From Parachlamydia acanthamoebae (lineage in GTDB: Bacteria > Chlamydiota > Chlamydiia > Chlamydiales > Parachlamydiaceae), in assembly GCF_000875975.1 (NCBI RefSeq), contig NZ_BAWW01000066.1:186001-250000 (forward strand): a stretch of 64,000 bases of DNA, given 5' to 3'. Numbering within the stretch: position 1 is the stretch's first letter; every line of letters begins with the position of its first letter. The notes beneath the pieces were generated by a model. The model did no database searches. It was not told the origin of the DNA and saw nothing but the letters and a program-made list of their open reading frames with translations. The position numbers and the translations under genes were made by a program. Shown here one piece after another: positions 18,799 through 26,544 of the stretch.

Positions 18799-19998
18799 AT
18801 GAGCCAAACTAGAGATATCATTCGCGGAACACTGCTAATTGCTGGGACCTCAGTCGGAGGTGGAATGCTGGCACTTCCCGTTTTAACCAGCCTTGGGGGA
18901 TTTCTTCCTTCTTTGGTCATTTATCTACTTTGTTGGCTTTTTATGGCTTGCACCGGCCTTCTCTTTTTGGAAATCTCTCTTTGGATGGGTAAGGAATCGA
19001 ATATCGTTTCCATGGCAGAACAAACCCTAGGCTTACCTGGAAAAATTGTCGCCTGGATTGTCTATTTGTTCCTTTTTTACTGTTTAACAGTCGCTTACAT
19101 TGTGGGCTGTGGAGATTTAGTCGTCAATTTATTCCCGCACTCGATTTCTGAATGGCAGGGTTCTTTGCTATTTGTAATTTGTTTTGCACCAATTGTTTTT
19201 GCGGGAGCCCATGTTGTCAGCAGGGTCAATAGCTATCTCATGCTGGGACTTGCCATTTTTTTCTGTGCCTTTGTTGTCATTGGCGTCCCGTTTGTGGATC
19301 CTCAAAATTTAAGAGAGCGTAATTGGACGCTAGCACTGATTGGGCTTCCCGTTTCGTTTACAGCCTTTGCTTACCAAGGGATTATTCCTACGCTCGTGCA
19401 CTACATGTCTTTTGATACCAAACGGATTCGATTTTCCATTTTGTTTGGTAGCGCAATTCCTTTCATTGCCTACATCATTTGGCAGTGGCTAATTTTGGGA
19501 ATTGTGCCGACTTATGGTCCTGGTGGTTTGGCAGAAGCCCTCCAGAATGGAGATACGGCGGTGCAACCTCTTAAATACTTTATTGATCACCCCTCTGTCT
19601 ATATTGTGGGACAGTGTTTTGCTTTTTTTGCGCTTGTGACCTCTTTTTTTGGGGTTACCCTAGGATTACTCGACTTTTTGGCGGATGGCCTCAAAATTGA
19701 AAAAACAGCGATGGGCAAGTTTTTTATTTGCCTACTCATTTTTATTCCTCCTCTTGCAATTGCCTTTACTTTTCCGCATATTTTTTTAACGGCATTAGAG
19801 TATGCAGGAGGATTTGGATGTGCTATTTTATTAGGCTTATTACCGATTTTAATGGTATGGTCTGGACGTTACCGTTTGGGTTTAAAGGGCCCATATGCTT
19901 TGTGGGGAGGAAGACTTTTGTTGAGCGTTCTCTTCCTGTTTGTTATATTTGAAATCATAGTAGGATTGACTTTGACTTTTCAGAAATTAATCAGCTAA
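18799..19998 (+). CDS. tyrP: Aromatic amino acid permease, TyrP/Mtr type
   Basis: This 399-residue inner-membrane protein belongs to the hydroxy/aromatic amino acid permease family and would import tyrosine or tryptophan with a proton. It opens with the typical 'GTLLIAGTSVGGGMLALPV' and has about 11 membrane helices. The start at 18799 is chosen because AAGG lies 6 nt upstream and the family begins here; an in-frame TTG at 18721 would add 26 residues. Amino acid import fits an intracellular lifestyle. Chlamydiae often have one or two copies. Confidence 0.92.
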   Translation: MSQTRDIIRGTLLIAGTSVGGGMLALPVLTSLGGFLPSLVIYLLCWLFMACTGLLFLEISLWMGKESNIVSMAEQTLGLPGKIVAWIVYLFLFYCLTVAYIVGCGDLVVNLFPHSISEWQGSLLFVICFAPIVFAGAHVVSRVNSYLMLGLAIFFCAFVVIGVPFVDPQNLRERNWTLALIGLPVSFTAFAYQGIIPTLVHYMSFDTKRIRFSILFGSAIPFIAYIIWQWLILGIVPTYGPGGLAEALQNGDTAVQPLKYFIDHPSVYIVGQCFAFFALVTSFFGVTLGLLDFLADGLKIEKTAMGKFFICLLIFIPPLAIAFTFPHIFLTALEYAGGFGCAILLGLLPILMVWSGRYRLGLKGPYALWGGRLLLSVLFLFVIFEIIVGLTLTFQKLIS

Positions 19999-20016
19999 TT
20001 AATCCTGATAATTCGC

Positions 20017-20045
20017 TTGACATTTTACTAGTATTTTAATAATTT
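20017..20045 (+). promoter_or_regulatory. Possible promoter upstream of pcnB
   Basis: A consensus TTGACA lies at 20017-20022, with TAATTT 17 bp downstream. The -10 is weak, so this is tentative. It would drive the pcnB-led operon from about 140 nt upstream. Confidence 0.35.
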
Positions 20046-20092
20046 ACTGATAATTAAGCTTTTGTTTAATTGAGAGTGTTAAAAAGTGATAC

Positions 20093-20108
20093 TACAGATT
20101 AATCTGTA
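20093..20108. promoter_or_regulatory. Perfect 16-bp palindrome, possible operator
   Basis: TACAGATTAATCTGTA is a perfect inverted repeat 77 nt before the pcnB start and just downstream of the possible promoter. Such symmetry suits a dimeric repressor, but a chance AT-rich palindrome cannot be excluded. Confidence 0.35.
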
Positions 20109-20184
20109 ATTAGTGCACAATTTCTCTCTCAAATCACATTTCAAACGGATCTATTCCTGGTATTGAGGGAGCTGCGAATTTTCT

Positions 20185-21456
20185 GTGCAACCAAAAACCT
20201 ATATTGCAAGCGAGCATGAAATTGATCATGCGATGATTGATTCCGATGCTCTTTATGTTCTTCAAAGATTAAGAGATGCGGGATACACTGCTTACCTCGT
20301 TGGGGGAAGTGTTCGAGATTTACTCATTAAGCAAACTCCTAAAGATTACGATATTTCAACTTCTGCTAAACCAGAAGAAATTAAGCAGCTTTTCCAAAAA
20401 AGCTGCCTCTTAATCGGACGACGCTTTCGTTTAGCTCACATTCGCTTTAAGCATAAAATCATTGAAGTTTCGACTTTCCGTTCTGGTGACAATGAAGGGG
20501 ATTTAATCCTTCAGGATAACCAATGGGGTTCTCCGGAAGAAGATGTTTTACGTCGAGATTTTACGATTAACGGCCTATTTTACGATCCCGCTAACCACTC
20601 GATCATTGATTTCGTGGGTGGTTGGGAAGATATTAAACATAAACTTTTGCGCACGATTGGTGATCCGGCCATCCGGTTTAAGCAGGATCCCGTTCGCATG
20701 ATTCGATTGCTCAAGTTCCGCGCTCGATTCGGCTTTGAAATTGATGCCGACTCCAAAAAAGCGCTTGTTCAATGTCGCAAAGAAATCATGAAAAGTTCGC
20801 CCGCAAGAGTTTTGGAAGAAATTTTTAGAATATTAGAATCAGGTTCTGCGGCCTCATTTTTTCATTTGATGGCAAAGGGAGGAATCCTTGAGCTTTTATT
20901 TCCTCTTTTAACCCAATTTTTAGCGACGCCTGCAGGCGAACAGATTTATCGGCATTTAAAAACGGTCGATTATATCAACCAGAATGCTGGCAAAAACCTG
21001 CTTGAAAGGGCTGTCTTAAGCGCCTGTTTGATTTTTCCTATTTTACAACAGGAAGTCAAAAAGCAGTATCTCGATGACGGGAGAACGCCACATATGGGAG
21101 AGATTATGATGCTCACTTCCTCGATTATAAAGGAAGTCGTCACCTCTTCTTTTACCCATTTTCCCCGCCGTTTGAGCTCTACAATGGCATTTGTGCTGGC
21201 CATGCAATATCGCTTAACGCCCCTTTCAGGGAAAAGACATTGCAACCCTAAGTTGATGCGAAACAAAGAATTCATCTATGCCTTAAAATTTTTGAAGGTG
21301 CGTTCTTTAATGGATAAGTCTCTTGAAGAGACCTACACCCATTCCAAAAACCTTTGGAAACAGCAGGTTAAACATGGCTACAAGCGGACTCATCCGGTGA
21401 CTTCTAGCCATATGCATTCTTCTAAAAAAGGTTCGCATCATGCCCAATCCTCATAA
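20185..21456 (+). CDS. pcnB: Polynucleotide adenylyltransferase (poly(A) polymerase family)
   Basis: This 423-residue protein is a class II nucleotidyltransferase that adds A residues to RNA 3' ends, leading to decay, with close relation to tRNA CCA-adding enzymes. The catalytic signature 'LVGGSVRDLLIKQTPKDYDI' holds the two metal-binding Asp residues; 'RRDFTINGLFYDP' and 'FKQDPVRMIRLLKFRARFGF' are the following core motifs. The basic C-terminal tail, typical of PcnB rather than CCA-transferases, ends in a histidine/serine-rich stretch. The start is a GTG with GAGGGAG about 12 nt upstream, so it is less certain. It overlaps the next gene by 17 nt. Confidence 0.9.
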   Translation: MQPKTYIASEHEIDHAMIDSDALYVLQRLRDAGYTAYLVGGSVRDLLIKQTPKDYDISTSAKPEEIKQLFQKSCLLIGRRFRLAHIRFKHKIIEVSTFRSGDNEGDLILQDNQWGSPEEDVLRRDFTINGLFYDPANHSIIDFVGGWEDIKHKLLRTIGDPAIRFKQDPVRMIRLLKFRARFGFEIDADSKKALVQCRKEIMKSSPARVLEEIFRILESGSAASFFHLMAKGGILELLFPLLTQFLATPAGEQIYRHLKTVDYINQNAGKNLLERAVLSACLIFPILQQEVKKQYLDDGRTPHMGEIMMLTSSIIKEVVTSSFTHFPRRLSSTMAFVLAMQYRLTPLSGKRHCNPKLMRNKEFIYALKFLKVRSLMDKSLEETYTHSKNLWKQQVKHGYKRTHPVTSSHMHSSKKGSHHAQSS

Positions 21457-22207
21457 GAAGCAGGTTTTGATTGCTCCTTCTGGAATGGAAGTTTCTTTTC
21501 GTGGCCCCTCTCTTGAAGAGGGGCCTTTGCCTTCCGTTTTCTATTTCGCACTTTCTAAAAAGGATACCCTTTTTGTCGATCCTTACAATAAGCCCTCTAC
21601 CGTATGGGATGCTCTTGGCATCCGTGTTTTTGCTGTCGATTTGCCAGGGCATGGAGATGGATTTGAAAATAGAGAAGCCATGCATTACTGGGCTCAAGCC
21701 TTAAGCCAGGATCCTTTTTTTCTCGAAAAATTTGTAGCTTCTTGTGGTGAGATTGTCGATTACCTGATTGAGAAAAATTATACCTCATCTGGAGCGATAG
21801 GGGCAGCAGGACTCTCGCGAGGAGGATTCATCGCAACCCAACTGGCTGCTCAAAATACACATGTTTCTTCTGTTTTAGGATTTGCCCCATTGACTCAGCT
21901 TAGTTGCTTAACTGAATATCAAGAACACGCTGTTATCCCTTTCCCCCAGCATCATTTGGATACCCTCGCCCATTTGTTAATCGATAAAAATATCCGTTAT
22001 TATATTGGCAATCGAGATCTTCGGGTTAGCACAGATGCCTGCTTTCAATGCATTCGCACCATTGCTGATGCAGCTTTTGAACATGGCAGGCGCTCCCCCA
22101 CTGCAGAACTTGTACTTTTTCCTTCAATTGGACATAAAGGACATGGAACTCCACCTTATATCTTTGAAGAGGGAGCTCGTTGGCTAGCGGAAAAGCTAAC
22201 AAACTGA
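21440..22207 (+). CDS. Alpha/beta hydrolase
   Basis: This 255-residue protein has the alpha/beta hydrolase fold. The loop 'FAVDLPGHGDG' (about 69-79) follows the third strand, and 'AAGLSRGGFIATQLAAQ' (about 117-133) is the nucleophile elbow (G-x-S-x-G) with Ser as nucleophile. 'FPSIGHKGHGTP' near residue 233 offers the catalytic His. It is probably an esterase or acyl hydrolase of unknown substrate. There is no signal peptide. AAAGG precedes the ATG, and the gene starts inside the end of pcnB, so the two are co-transcribed and perhaps translationally coupled. Confidence 0.85.
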   Translation: MPNPHKKQVLIAPSGMEVSFRGPSLEEGPLPSVFYFALSKKDTLFVDPYNKPSTVWDALGIRVFAVDLPGHGDGFENREAMHYWAQALSQDPFFLEKFVASCGEIVDYLIEKNYTSSGAIGAAGLSRGGFIATQLAAQNTHVSSVLGFAPLTQLSCLTEYQEHAVIPFPQHHLDTLAHLLIDKNIRYYIGNRDLRVSTDACFQCIRTIADAAFEHGRRSPTAELVLFPSIGHKGHGTPPYIFEEGARWLAEKLTN

Positions 22208-22272
22208 ACCTGCGTGCAGGATAATTGAGAAAAAGTTATAATTCTCCTCAAAATCAATTGGGACAATAAAAA

Positions 22273-22992
22273 ATGAAGCATCCATATTACTCCATCGTGA
22301 TTCCTTTAAAAGATGAAGAAGACAACATCATCCCATTAATCGCTGAAGTTGAATCAGTGATGGAAAAACTAGAACAGCCCTGGGAATTGATTTGCGTCGA
22401 AGATGGTTCGCAAGACAAAACGCCAGATATTTTAAAAGCTTTAGCGCAAGAAAAACCGTATTTACGCGCGCTTATCTTCACGCAAAATTTTGGACAATCG
22501 AGTGCATTTGATGCTGGTTTTAAAGCTGCACGAGGAGAGTTTGTGATCACATTGGATGGAGATCGACAAAACGACCCGAGTGATATCCCTCGCCTTTTAG
22601 AAGCCGCCAAAGAATATGATTTAGTTTGCGGTATCCGTACGAAACGGAAAGATAATTGGGTGAAAAGAATCACCTCTCGCATTGCCAACTTTGTGCGTAG
22701 TCGTTTATGCCAAGATGGCGTGCAAGACACCGGATGTTCCCTCAAAGTCTATCGTACGACTTGCCTTAAACAAATTAAAATGTTTCATGGCATGCATCGT
22801 TTTTTACCCGCTTTATTTCGGATGGAAGGATTCCGCATTACTCAAGTGCCCGTCAACCACCGCGAACGCACGCAAGGTACAACCAAATACAATTTCTTCA
22901 ACCGCTCCTTCAATACCGTGGCAGATATGCTAGCAGTGCGTTGGATGACACAGCGTAAATTGAATTATACGATTGAAAAAGAGCTGCCATGA
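22273..22992 (+). CDS. Family 2 glycosyltransferase, polyprenyl-phosphate sugar type
   Basis: This 239-residue enzyme is a GT2 family glycosyltransferase of the dolichol/undecaprenyl-phosphate sugar synthase type, which charges a lipid carrier with one sugar. It has 'SIVIPLKDEEDNI' at the start, 'CVEDGSQDKTPDIL' (nucleotide-binding Asp) and the 'TLDGDRQNDPSDI' DxD motif near residue 97. The arginine-rich 'RRERTQGTTKY'-like stretch 'NHRERTQGTTKYNFF' closes the active site. Family members often have C-terminal membrane helices; this one lacks them. It overlaps the LAB_N gene by 4 nt, tying it to envelope synthesis. Confidence 0.9.
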   Translation: MKHPYYSIVIPLKDEEDNIIPLIAEVESVMEKLEQPWELICVEDGSQDKTPDILKALAQEKPYLRALIFTQNFGQSSAFDAGFKAARGEFVITLDGDRQNDPSDIPRLLEAAKEYDLVCGIRTKRKDNWVKRITSRIANFVRSRLCQDGVQDTGCSLKVYRTTCLKQIKMFHGMHRFLPALFRMEGFRITQVPVNHRERTQGTTKYNFFNRSFNTVADMLAVRWMTQRKLNYTIEKELP

Positions 22993-23678
22993 GTGACAAT
23001 TGGCGTGAAGGATTATACATTTTAGGCTTTCTCCCCCACGCGTTGTTTACAGGGCGCGCGCTTTTGCAGTGGATGATCAGTGAAAAAGAAAAGAAGAGTT
23101 TGGTCACTCCAACTTTTTGGAAACTTTCTTTAGCCGGAAATCTGTTCTTGCTAGTGCATGCTTTTATTCAAATGCAGTATCATGTCTGTGTGATTCAAGC
23201 CGCGAATGCTGTGGTTTCTTGGCGCAATTTAAATTTAATGAAACCACAAACAGATCAAGCAGCATTTCGCACAGTAGTCCTGCTCTTTATGTTTAGCATT
23301 TGCAGCGTGACTTTGGGCTTTTATGGGCAAGCGCACTTCCTGGAAACCTCCAATTGGTTTCGGATCCCCTCTTCTCCCTGGCACCAAGGTGAAGAAACGA
23401 GCTTTTTTTGGCATTGCTTAGGCACAATTGGCCTGGCCCTATTCGCTAGCCGTTTCTGGATTCAATGGTGGTGTGCAGAAAAACACAAAAAAAGTTATTT
23501 AGGACCCTTATTCTGGTGGTTAAGTGCTGTTGGTGAATGCTTGAGTCTCGTTTACTTTTTACGCATTTTTGACCCTGTGCACTTTATTGGCCCAGCCTTT
23601 GGATTAATCCCTGCAATCCGCAATTTGATGTTGATTGCACAAGCAAAAAAACCTCTACAGGTAAAGCAGGAAGCATGA
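22989..23678 (+). CDS. Membrane protein of two LAB_N domains
   Basis: This 229-residue membrane protein carries two copies of the LAB_N (lipid-A-disaccharide synthase N-terminal) domain. Copy one, about 3-82, includes 'FTGRALLQWMISEKEKKS' and 'ANAVVSWRNLNLM'; copy two, about 137-220, includes 'FASRFWIQWWCAEKHKKS' and 'IPAIRNLMLI'. From memory, Chlamydiaceae carry this region as an N-terminal part of a long LpxB; here it is a separate gene overlapping lpxB by 4 nt. It probably works with LpxB or the GT2 enzyme upstream in handling lipid intermediates at the inner membrane. Confidence 0.88.
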   Translation: MSDNWREGLYILGFLPHALFTGRALLQWMISEKEKKSLVTPTFWKLSLAGNLFLLVHAFIQMQYHVCVIQAANAVVSWRNLNLMKPQTDQAAFRTVVLLFMFSICSVTLGFYGQAHFLETSNWFRIPSSPWHQGEETSFFWHCLGTIGLALFASRFWIQWWCAEKHKKSYLGPLFWWLSAVGECLSLVYFLRIFDPVHFIGPAFGLIPAIRNLMLIAQAKKPLQVKQEA

Positions 23679-24847
23679 ACGCAAAACAAAAATCTATTTT
23701 TCTTTTTGCTGGAGAACAAAGCGGCGACCTGCATGGTCAAAATCTGCTGCAGCATTTGCAACAAAAGCTACCCGATTATACTTTCTCAGGAGTCGGCGGA
23801 CCATTAATGCGTCCTTTTTTCACCTCTTCCGTTTTGCGCATGGAAGATTTTGAGGTGATGGGTTTTTCAGATGTTTTACGTTCCCTTCCCAAGCTAACTC
23901 GTCAGTTCTATCAAGTACGAAATGCCATTCTCGACACACTGCCAGAAGCTGTCATTCTCATTGATTATCCTGGATTTAATCTAAGACTAGCTAAAGCCTT
24001 AAGAAAAAAAGGATACAAAGGTAAAATCGTCCAATATATTTGCCCAAGCGTGTGGGCCTGGGGAAAAGGGCGCATTGAGCATATGGCAAACACCTTAGAT
24101 TTGCTGCTCTCGATTGTGCCCTTTGAAAAACAACTTTTTTCACACACCCCTCTACGTGTGGAATACATTGGAAATCCACTCCTTACCTCTATTCAGAGCT
24201 ATTCTTATCATCAGGATTGGATGGAGCTTTTGGGTATCAAGCCCGCGAATCAATTGATTGCTCTATTTCCTGGAAGCCGCAAAGGGGAAATTCAACGCAA
24301 TTTACCCATCCAGTTAAAAGCTGCTCAGCTGATGAAAAGAGAGGATCGCACATTTGCCATCTCTTGTGCACACCCTGAAATTATTCCTGTCATGCAAAGC
24401 ATCCTTGAAGAGACAGACTTAAAATTGCACCAAGATGTTTTTCTTGTCCCCAAAGCGTATACTTACGAATTGATGAAGGACAGCCACGCCGCTATTGCGA
24501 AATCAGGAACTGTGACATTAGAATTGGCTCTCCATCAAAGGCCGTCGACAGTGATCTATCAACTGACGGCACTCAATCGCTTCATCGCTAAATATATTCT
24601 TCGATTGAATCTCCCCTACTATTCCATCGCCAACATTCTCGCTCAAAAACAGCTTTTCCCAGAGCTGATTGCGACTGGTCTTACACCTAAAAATGTACAT
24701 GCCAAAATGGAAGATCTAGCTGATCCAGAGTCCAACAATCGCCAAACCTGCATCCAACAATGTCAAGACTTGGTCCCCTTTCTTTCGCAAAAAAACAATC
24801 CCTGTGAACAAGCCACTCAAGCGCTCTTGGAGATGCTAGGTAGATGA
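23675..24847 (+). CDS. lpxB: Lipid-A-disaccharide synthase
   Basis: LpxB joins UDP-2,3-diacylglucosamine and lipid X into the lipid A disaccharide at the inner membrane. The 390 residues have normal length for the enzyme. 'FLFAGEQSGDLHGQNLL' at the N-terminus, 'VMGFSDVLRSLPKL', 'QYICPSVWAWGKGR' and 'LFPGSRKGEIQRNLP' are typical, as is 'AIAKSGTVTLELAL' in the nucleotide-sugar site. Its ATG lies within the end of the LAB_N gene (4-nt overlap) and its end overlaps the DUF374 gene by 4 nt, so the three are translationally coupled. Confidence 0.95.
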   Translation: MNAKQKSIFLFAGEQSGDLHGQNLLQHLQQKLPDYTFSGVGGPLMRPFFTSSVLRMEDFEVMGFSDVLRSLPKLTRQFYQVRNAILDTLPEAVILIDYPGFNLRLAKALRKKGYKGKIVQYICPSVWAWGKGRIEHMANTLDLLLSIVPFEKQLFSHTPLRVEYIGNPLLTSIQSYSYHQDWMELLGIKPANQLIALFPGSRKGEIQRNLPIQLKAAQLMKREDRTFAISCAHPEIIPVMQSILEETDLKLHQDVFLVPKAYTYELMKDSHAAIAKSGTVTLELALHQRPSTVIYQLTALNRFIAKYILRLNLPYYSIANILAQKQLFPELIATGLTPKNVHAKMEDLADPESNNRQTCIQQCQDLVPFLSQKNNPCEQATQALLEMLGR

Positions 24848-25545
24848 TCCGTGCGATTTATCAAAGGTTCAAGAAAAAAAGTCTTCCTTATATCTTCGCT
24901 TACATAGGCAAAGCCATCGTGCGATTTCTGGTGTACACATGCCGATTTAAAGTCGAAGGAGTGGAGCAATTTGTTCAAATGGGTTCCAGCCGCCCTTGTA
25001 TTGTCATGTTGTGGCATAACCGTTTGGCATTATGTGCGGAAATTGTTTCTCAATTTGCCCCACAGTTTATGTATGCAGCCTTTGTCAGCAACAGTCGCGA
25101 TGGAGAACCTCTTGCCATTCTGGCTGAAAGCTACCCTTGTGGGACAACAATACGCGTTCCCCACACAGGTCGACACGAAGCCTTAAAAAAGATGATTGAG
25201 CGCCTGAAGCAAGGCAAAGAAGTGATGCTTATTACCCCGGATGGCCCCCGAGGGCCTCGCTACGAAGTGAAACCTGGAATAGCACTTGCGGCCCAACAAA
25301 CCGGAGCGGCAGTATTTCCGATGAGCTGGTCAGCCACCCGCTTTTGGCAATTTAATACATGGGATCGTTTGATTCTGCCAAAACCTTTTTCGACCATCTC
25401 AGTGATCTTTGGATCACCTGTCGAACTCGAACAACAAAATTCGCCTCTTGAAGAAAGCACAAAAACGCTAGAAAATGCCTTAAAAGGGATTGATTTCAAG
25501 GCTTGCACTTCATTGTTTACGAATCCTGCTGAATGGCCTAATTAA
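24844..25545 (+). CDS. DUF374 family lysophospholipid/lipid A acyltransferase-like protein
   Basis: This 233-residue protein belongs to the DUF374 branch of the LPLAT acyltransferase superfamily. 'CIVMLWHNRLALCAEI' holds the His of the active site, and 'VSNSRDGEPLAILAE', 'EVMLITPDGPRGPRYEVKPG' and 'AAVFPMSWSATRFWQFNTWD' are the family blocks. Members are linked to acylation of lipid A or an inner-membrane lipid; the exact acceptor is unknown. The ATG sits inside the lpxB stop, consistent with a lipid A-related function. No terminator is obvious before the convergent pseudogene at 25565. Confidence 0.88.
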   Translation: MIRAIYQRFKKKSLPYIFAYIGKAIVRFLVYTCRFKVEGVEQFVQMGSSRPCIVMLWHNRLALCAEIVSQFAPQFMYAAFVSNSRDGEPLAILAESYPCGTTIRVPHTGRHEALKKMIERLKQGKEVMLITPDGPRGPRYEVKPGIALAAQQTGAAVFPMSWSATRFWQFNTWDRLILPKPFSTISVIFGSPVELEQQNSPLEESTKTLENALKGIDFKACTSLFTNPAEWPN

Positions 25546-25564
25546 AAAATTACGAACTAACCAA

Positions 25565-25654
25565 CTATTCTGAACATTTTCTTCTGTAACAATTTTGACA
25601 TGTCTTATTTGAATAGTCATTCCAAGAACCACATTTACAGCAATCCCAAAACAT
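25565..25654 (-). CDS. Short RanBP2-type zinc finger reading frame, perhaps a frameshifted tail
   Basis: A frame of 29 codons from an ATG encodes WDCCKCGSWNDYSNKTCQNC and a basic end. It fits the RanBP2 zinc-finger pattern W-x-C-x2-C-x3-N-x6-C-x2-C exactly. The open frame extends a little further upstream, towards the end of the GNAT fragment, and a shift of one or two bases would join them. It is therefore either the frameshifted tail of that gene or a tiny relic. In eukaryotes such fingers bind ubiquitin or RNA; a bacterial zinc ribbon with the same spacing is an alternative. Confidence 0.35.
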   Translation of the reverse strand: MFWDCCKCGSWNDYSNKTCQNCYRRKCSE

Positions 25655-25673
25655 ATATCCTTCCCCACATTCG

Positions 25674-25985
25674 TCAAAGTCCTTGGGCTATTTCATAACG
25701 ACCTTTCGCCCATTGAAGGGCTTCTCGAATCAATTCCATGGCTAATCCACAGCCTCGATGAGCTGAATGTGTACAAATCCCATGCAGGACACCTATTTTA
25801 TGCCATTTCCCTTCGATAAGCATCGGACATTCCAAAAGGGCGACATGGGACAAAATGTTTCCTTGTTCTTGCTTGATAAAGAGCTTACTTGCCTCCCAGG
25901 AAAATCCAAGAGCTTTGCGACGGATAATCACGTCTCTAATTCCCGGAAATGATTCGTCTAAAAGATTGATATAATTTTTTTCCAT
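25674..25985 (-). pseudogene. C-terminally truncated GNAT acetyltransferase
   Basis: The 103 codons give the first two-thirds of a GNAT protein: strand/helix elements, then 'IGVLHGICTHSAHRGCGLAMELI', in which HRGCGL is the acetyl-CoA binding loop (about 77-82). The frame stops at a TGA after 'GRYEIAQGL', before the last strands every GNAT needs. The zinc-finger frame at 25565 follows in another phase. It looks like a truncated or frameshifted gene. The start at 25985 is supported only by homology. A short functional variant is unlikely. Confidence 0.65.
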
Positions 25986-26109
25986 GAAACAGCCTTAGGT
26001 TTTCTTCCAGGTATTAGCTTTGAATGTTGCAAGTTATTCCGAAAAATAATTTTTTGATTTAAATTTAAGCATTATTCAATGATCATCGGAAATGATCAAG
26101 GAAAAATTA

Positions 26110-26457
26110 ATGAAAACAATATGCATCAAAACCAGGCTGTGAAAGGATTTAATTGAAAAAGTTAGACTGTGGTTTCAGACACTCAAAGAAAAGATGAACG
26201 AAACATTAGAGTCTTTAGAAAATGAAGGAGTTTTTGTGGAGTCAGCTTTTCTTGATCAGCAGGGGAATGACCTGTATCTCATTTACTATATGAAAGCCGA
26301 AGATATCACTCGTGCGTATGAGGTATTTACCAAATCAAATCTAGCAATTGATCATTATTACAAAAATTGCTGGAAAACATATTGTGAAGGACGCGAGGTG
26401 TTAGAGGAACTTTTAGACATTGATAGATTCGAAAGTTTAAAATCCTACAAGGAATAA
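26110..26457 (+). pseudogene. DUF6176 family gene with in-frame early stop
   Basis: The main open part, from an ATG at 26194, encodes 87 residues resembling the DUF6176 family ('NEGVFVESAFLDQQGNDLYL', 'YYMKAEDITRAYEVF', 'YCEGREVLEELLDIDRF'). The usual N-terminus is found upstream in the same frame: 'MKTICIKTRL', a TGA at 26140-26142, then 'KDLIEKVRLWFQTLKEK'. AAGGA lies 8 nt before the ATG at 26110, showing the original start. So a nonsense codon, or a small indel, has cut codon 11. Restart at 26194 would yield a short, probably inactive product. Function of the family is unknown. Confidence 0.65.
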
Positions 26458-26544
26458 AACAACCTTTAAACTCTATCAGTGAAAGCATCTTTTCAACAAA
26501 TCTGTCCATGAGCCATCATTTCATGTTGATCTTAACTGAAAAAC

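Noticed and set aside
22287-22745. Antisense frame of 152 codons within the family 2 glycosyltransferase gene
   Set aside because: The sense strand encodes clear GT2 motifs; the antisense product is serine-rich and featureless, a codon-bias shadow.
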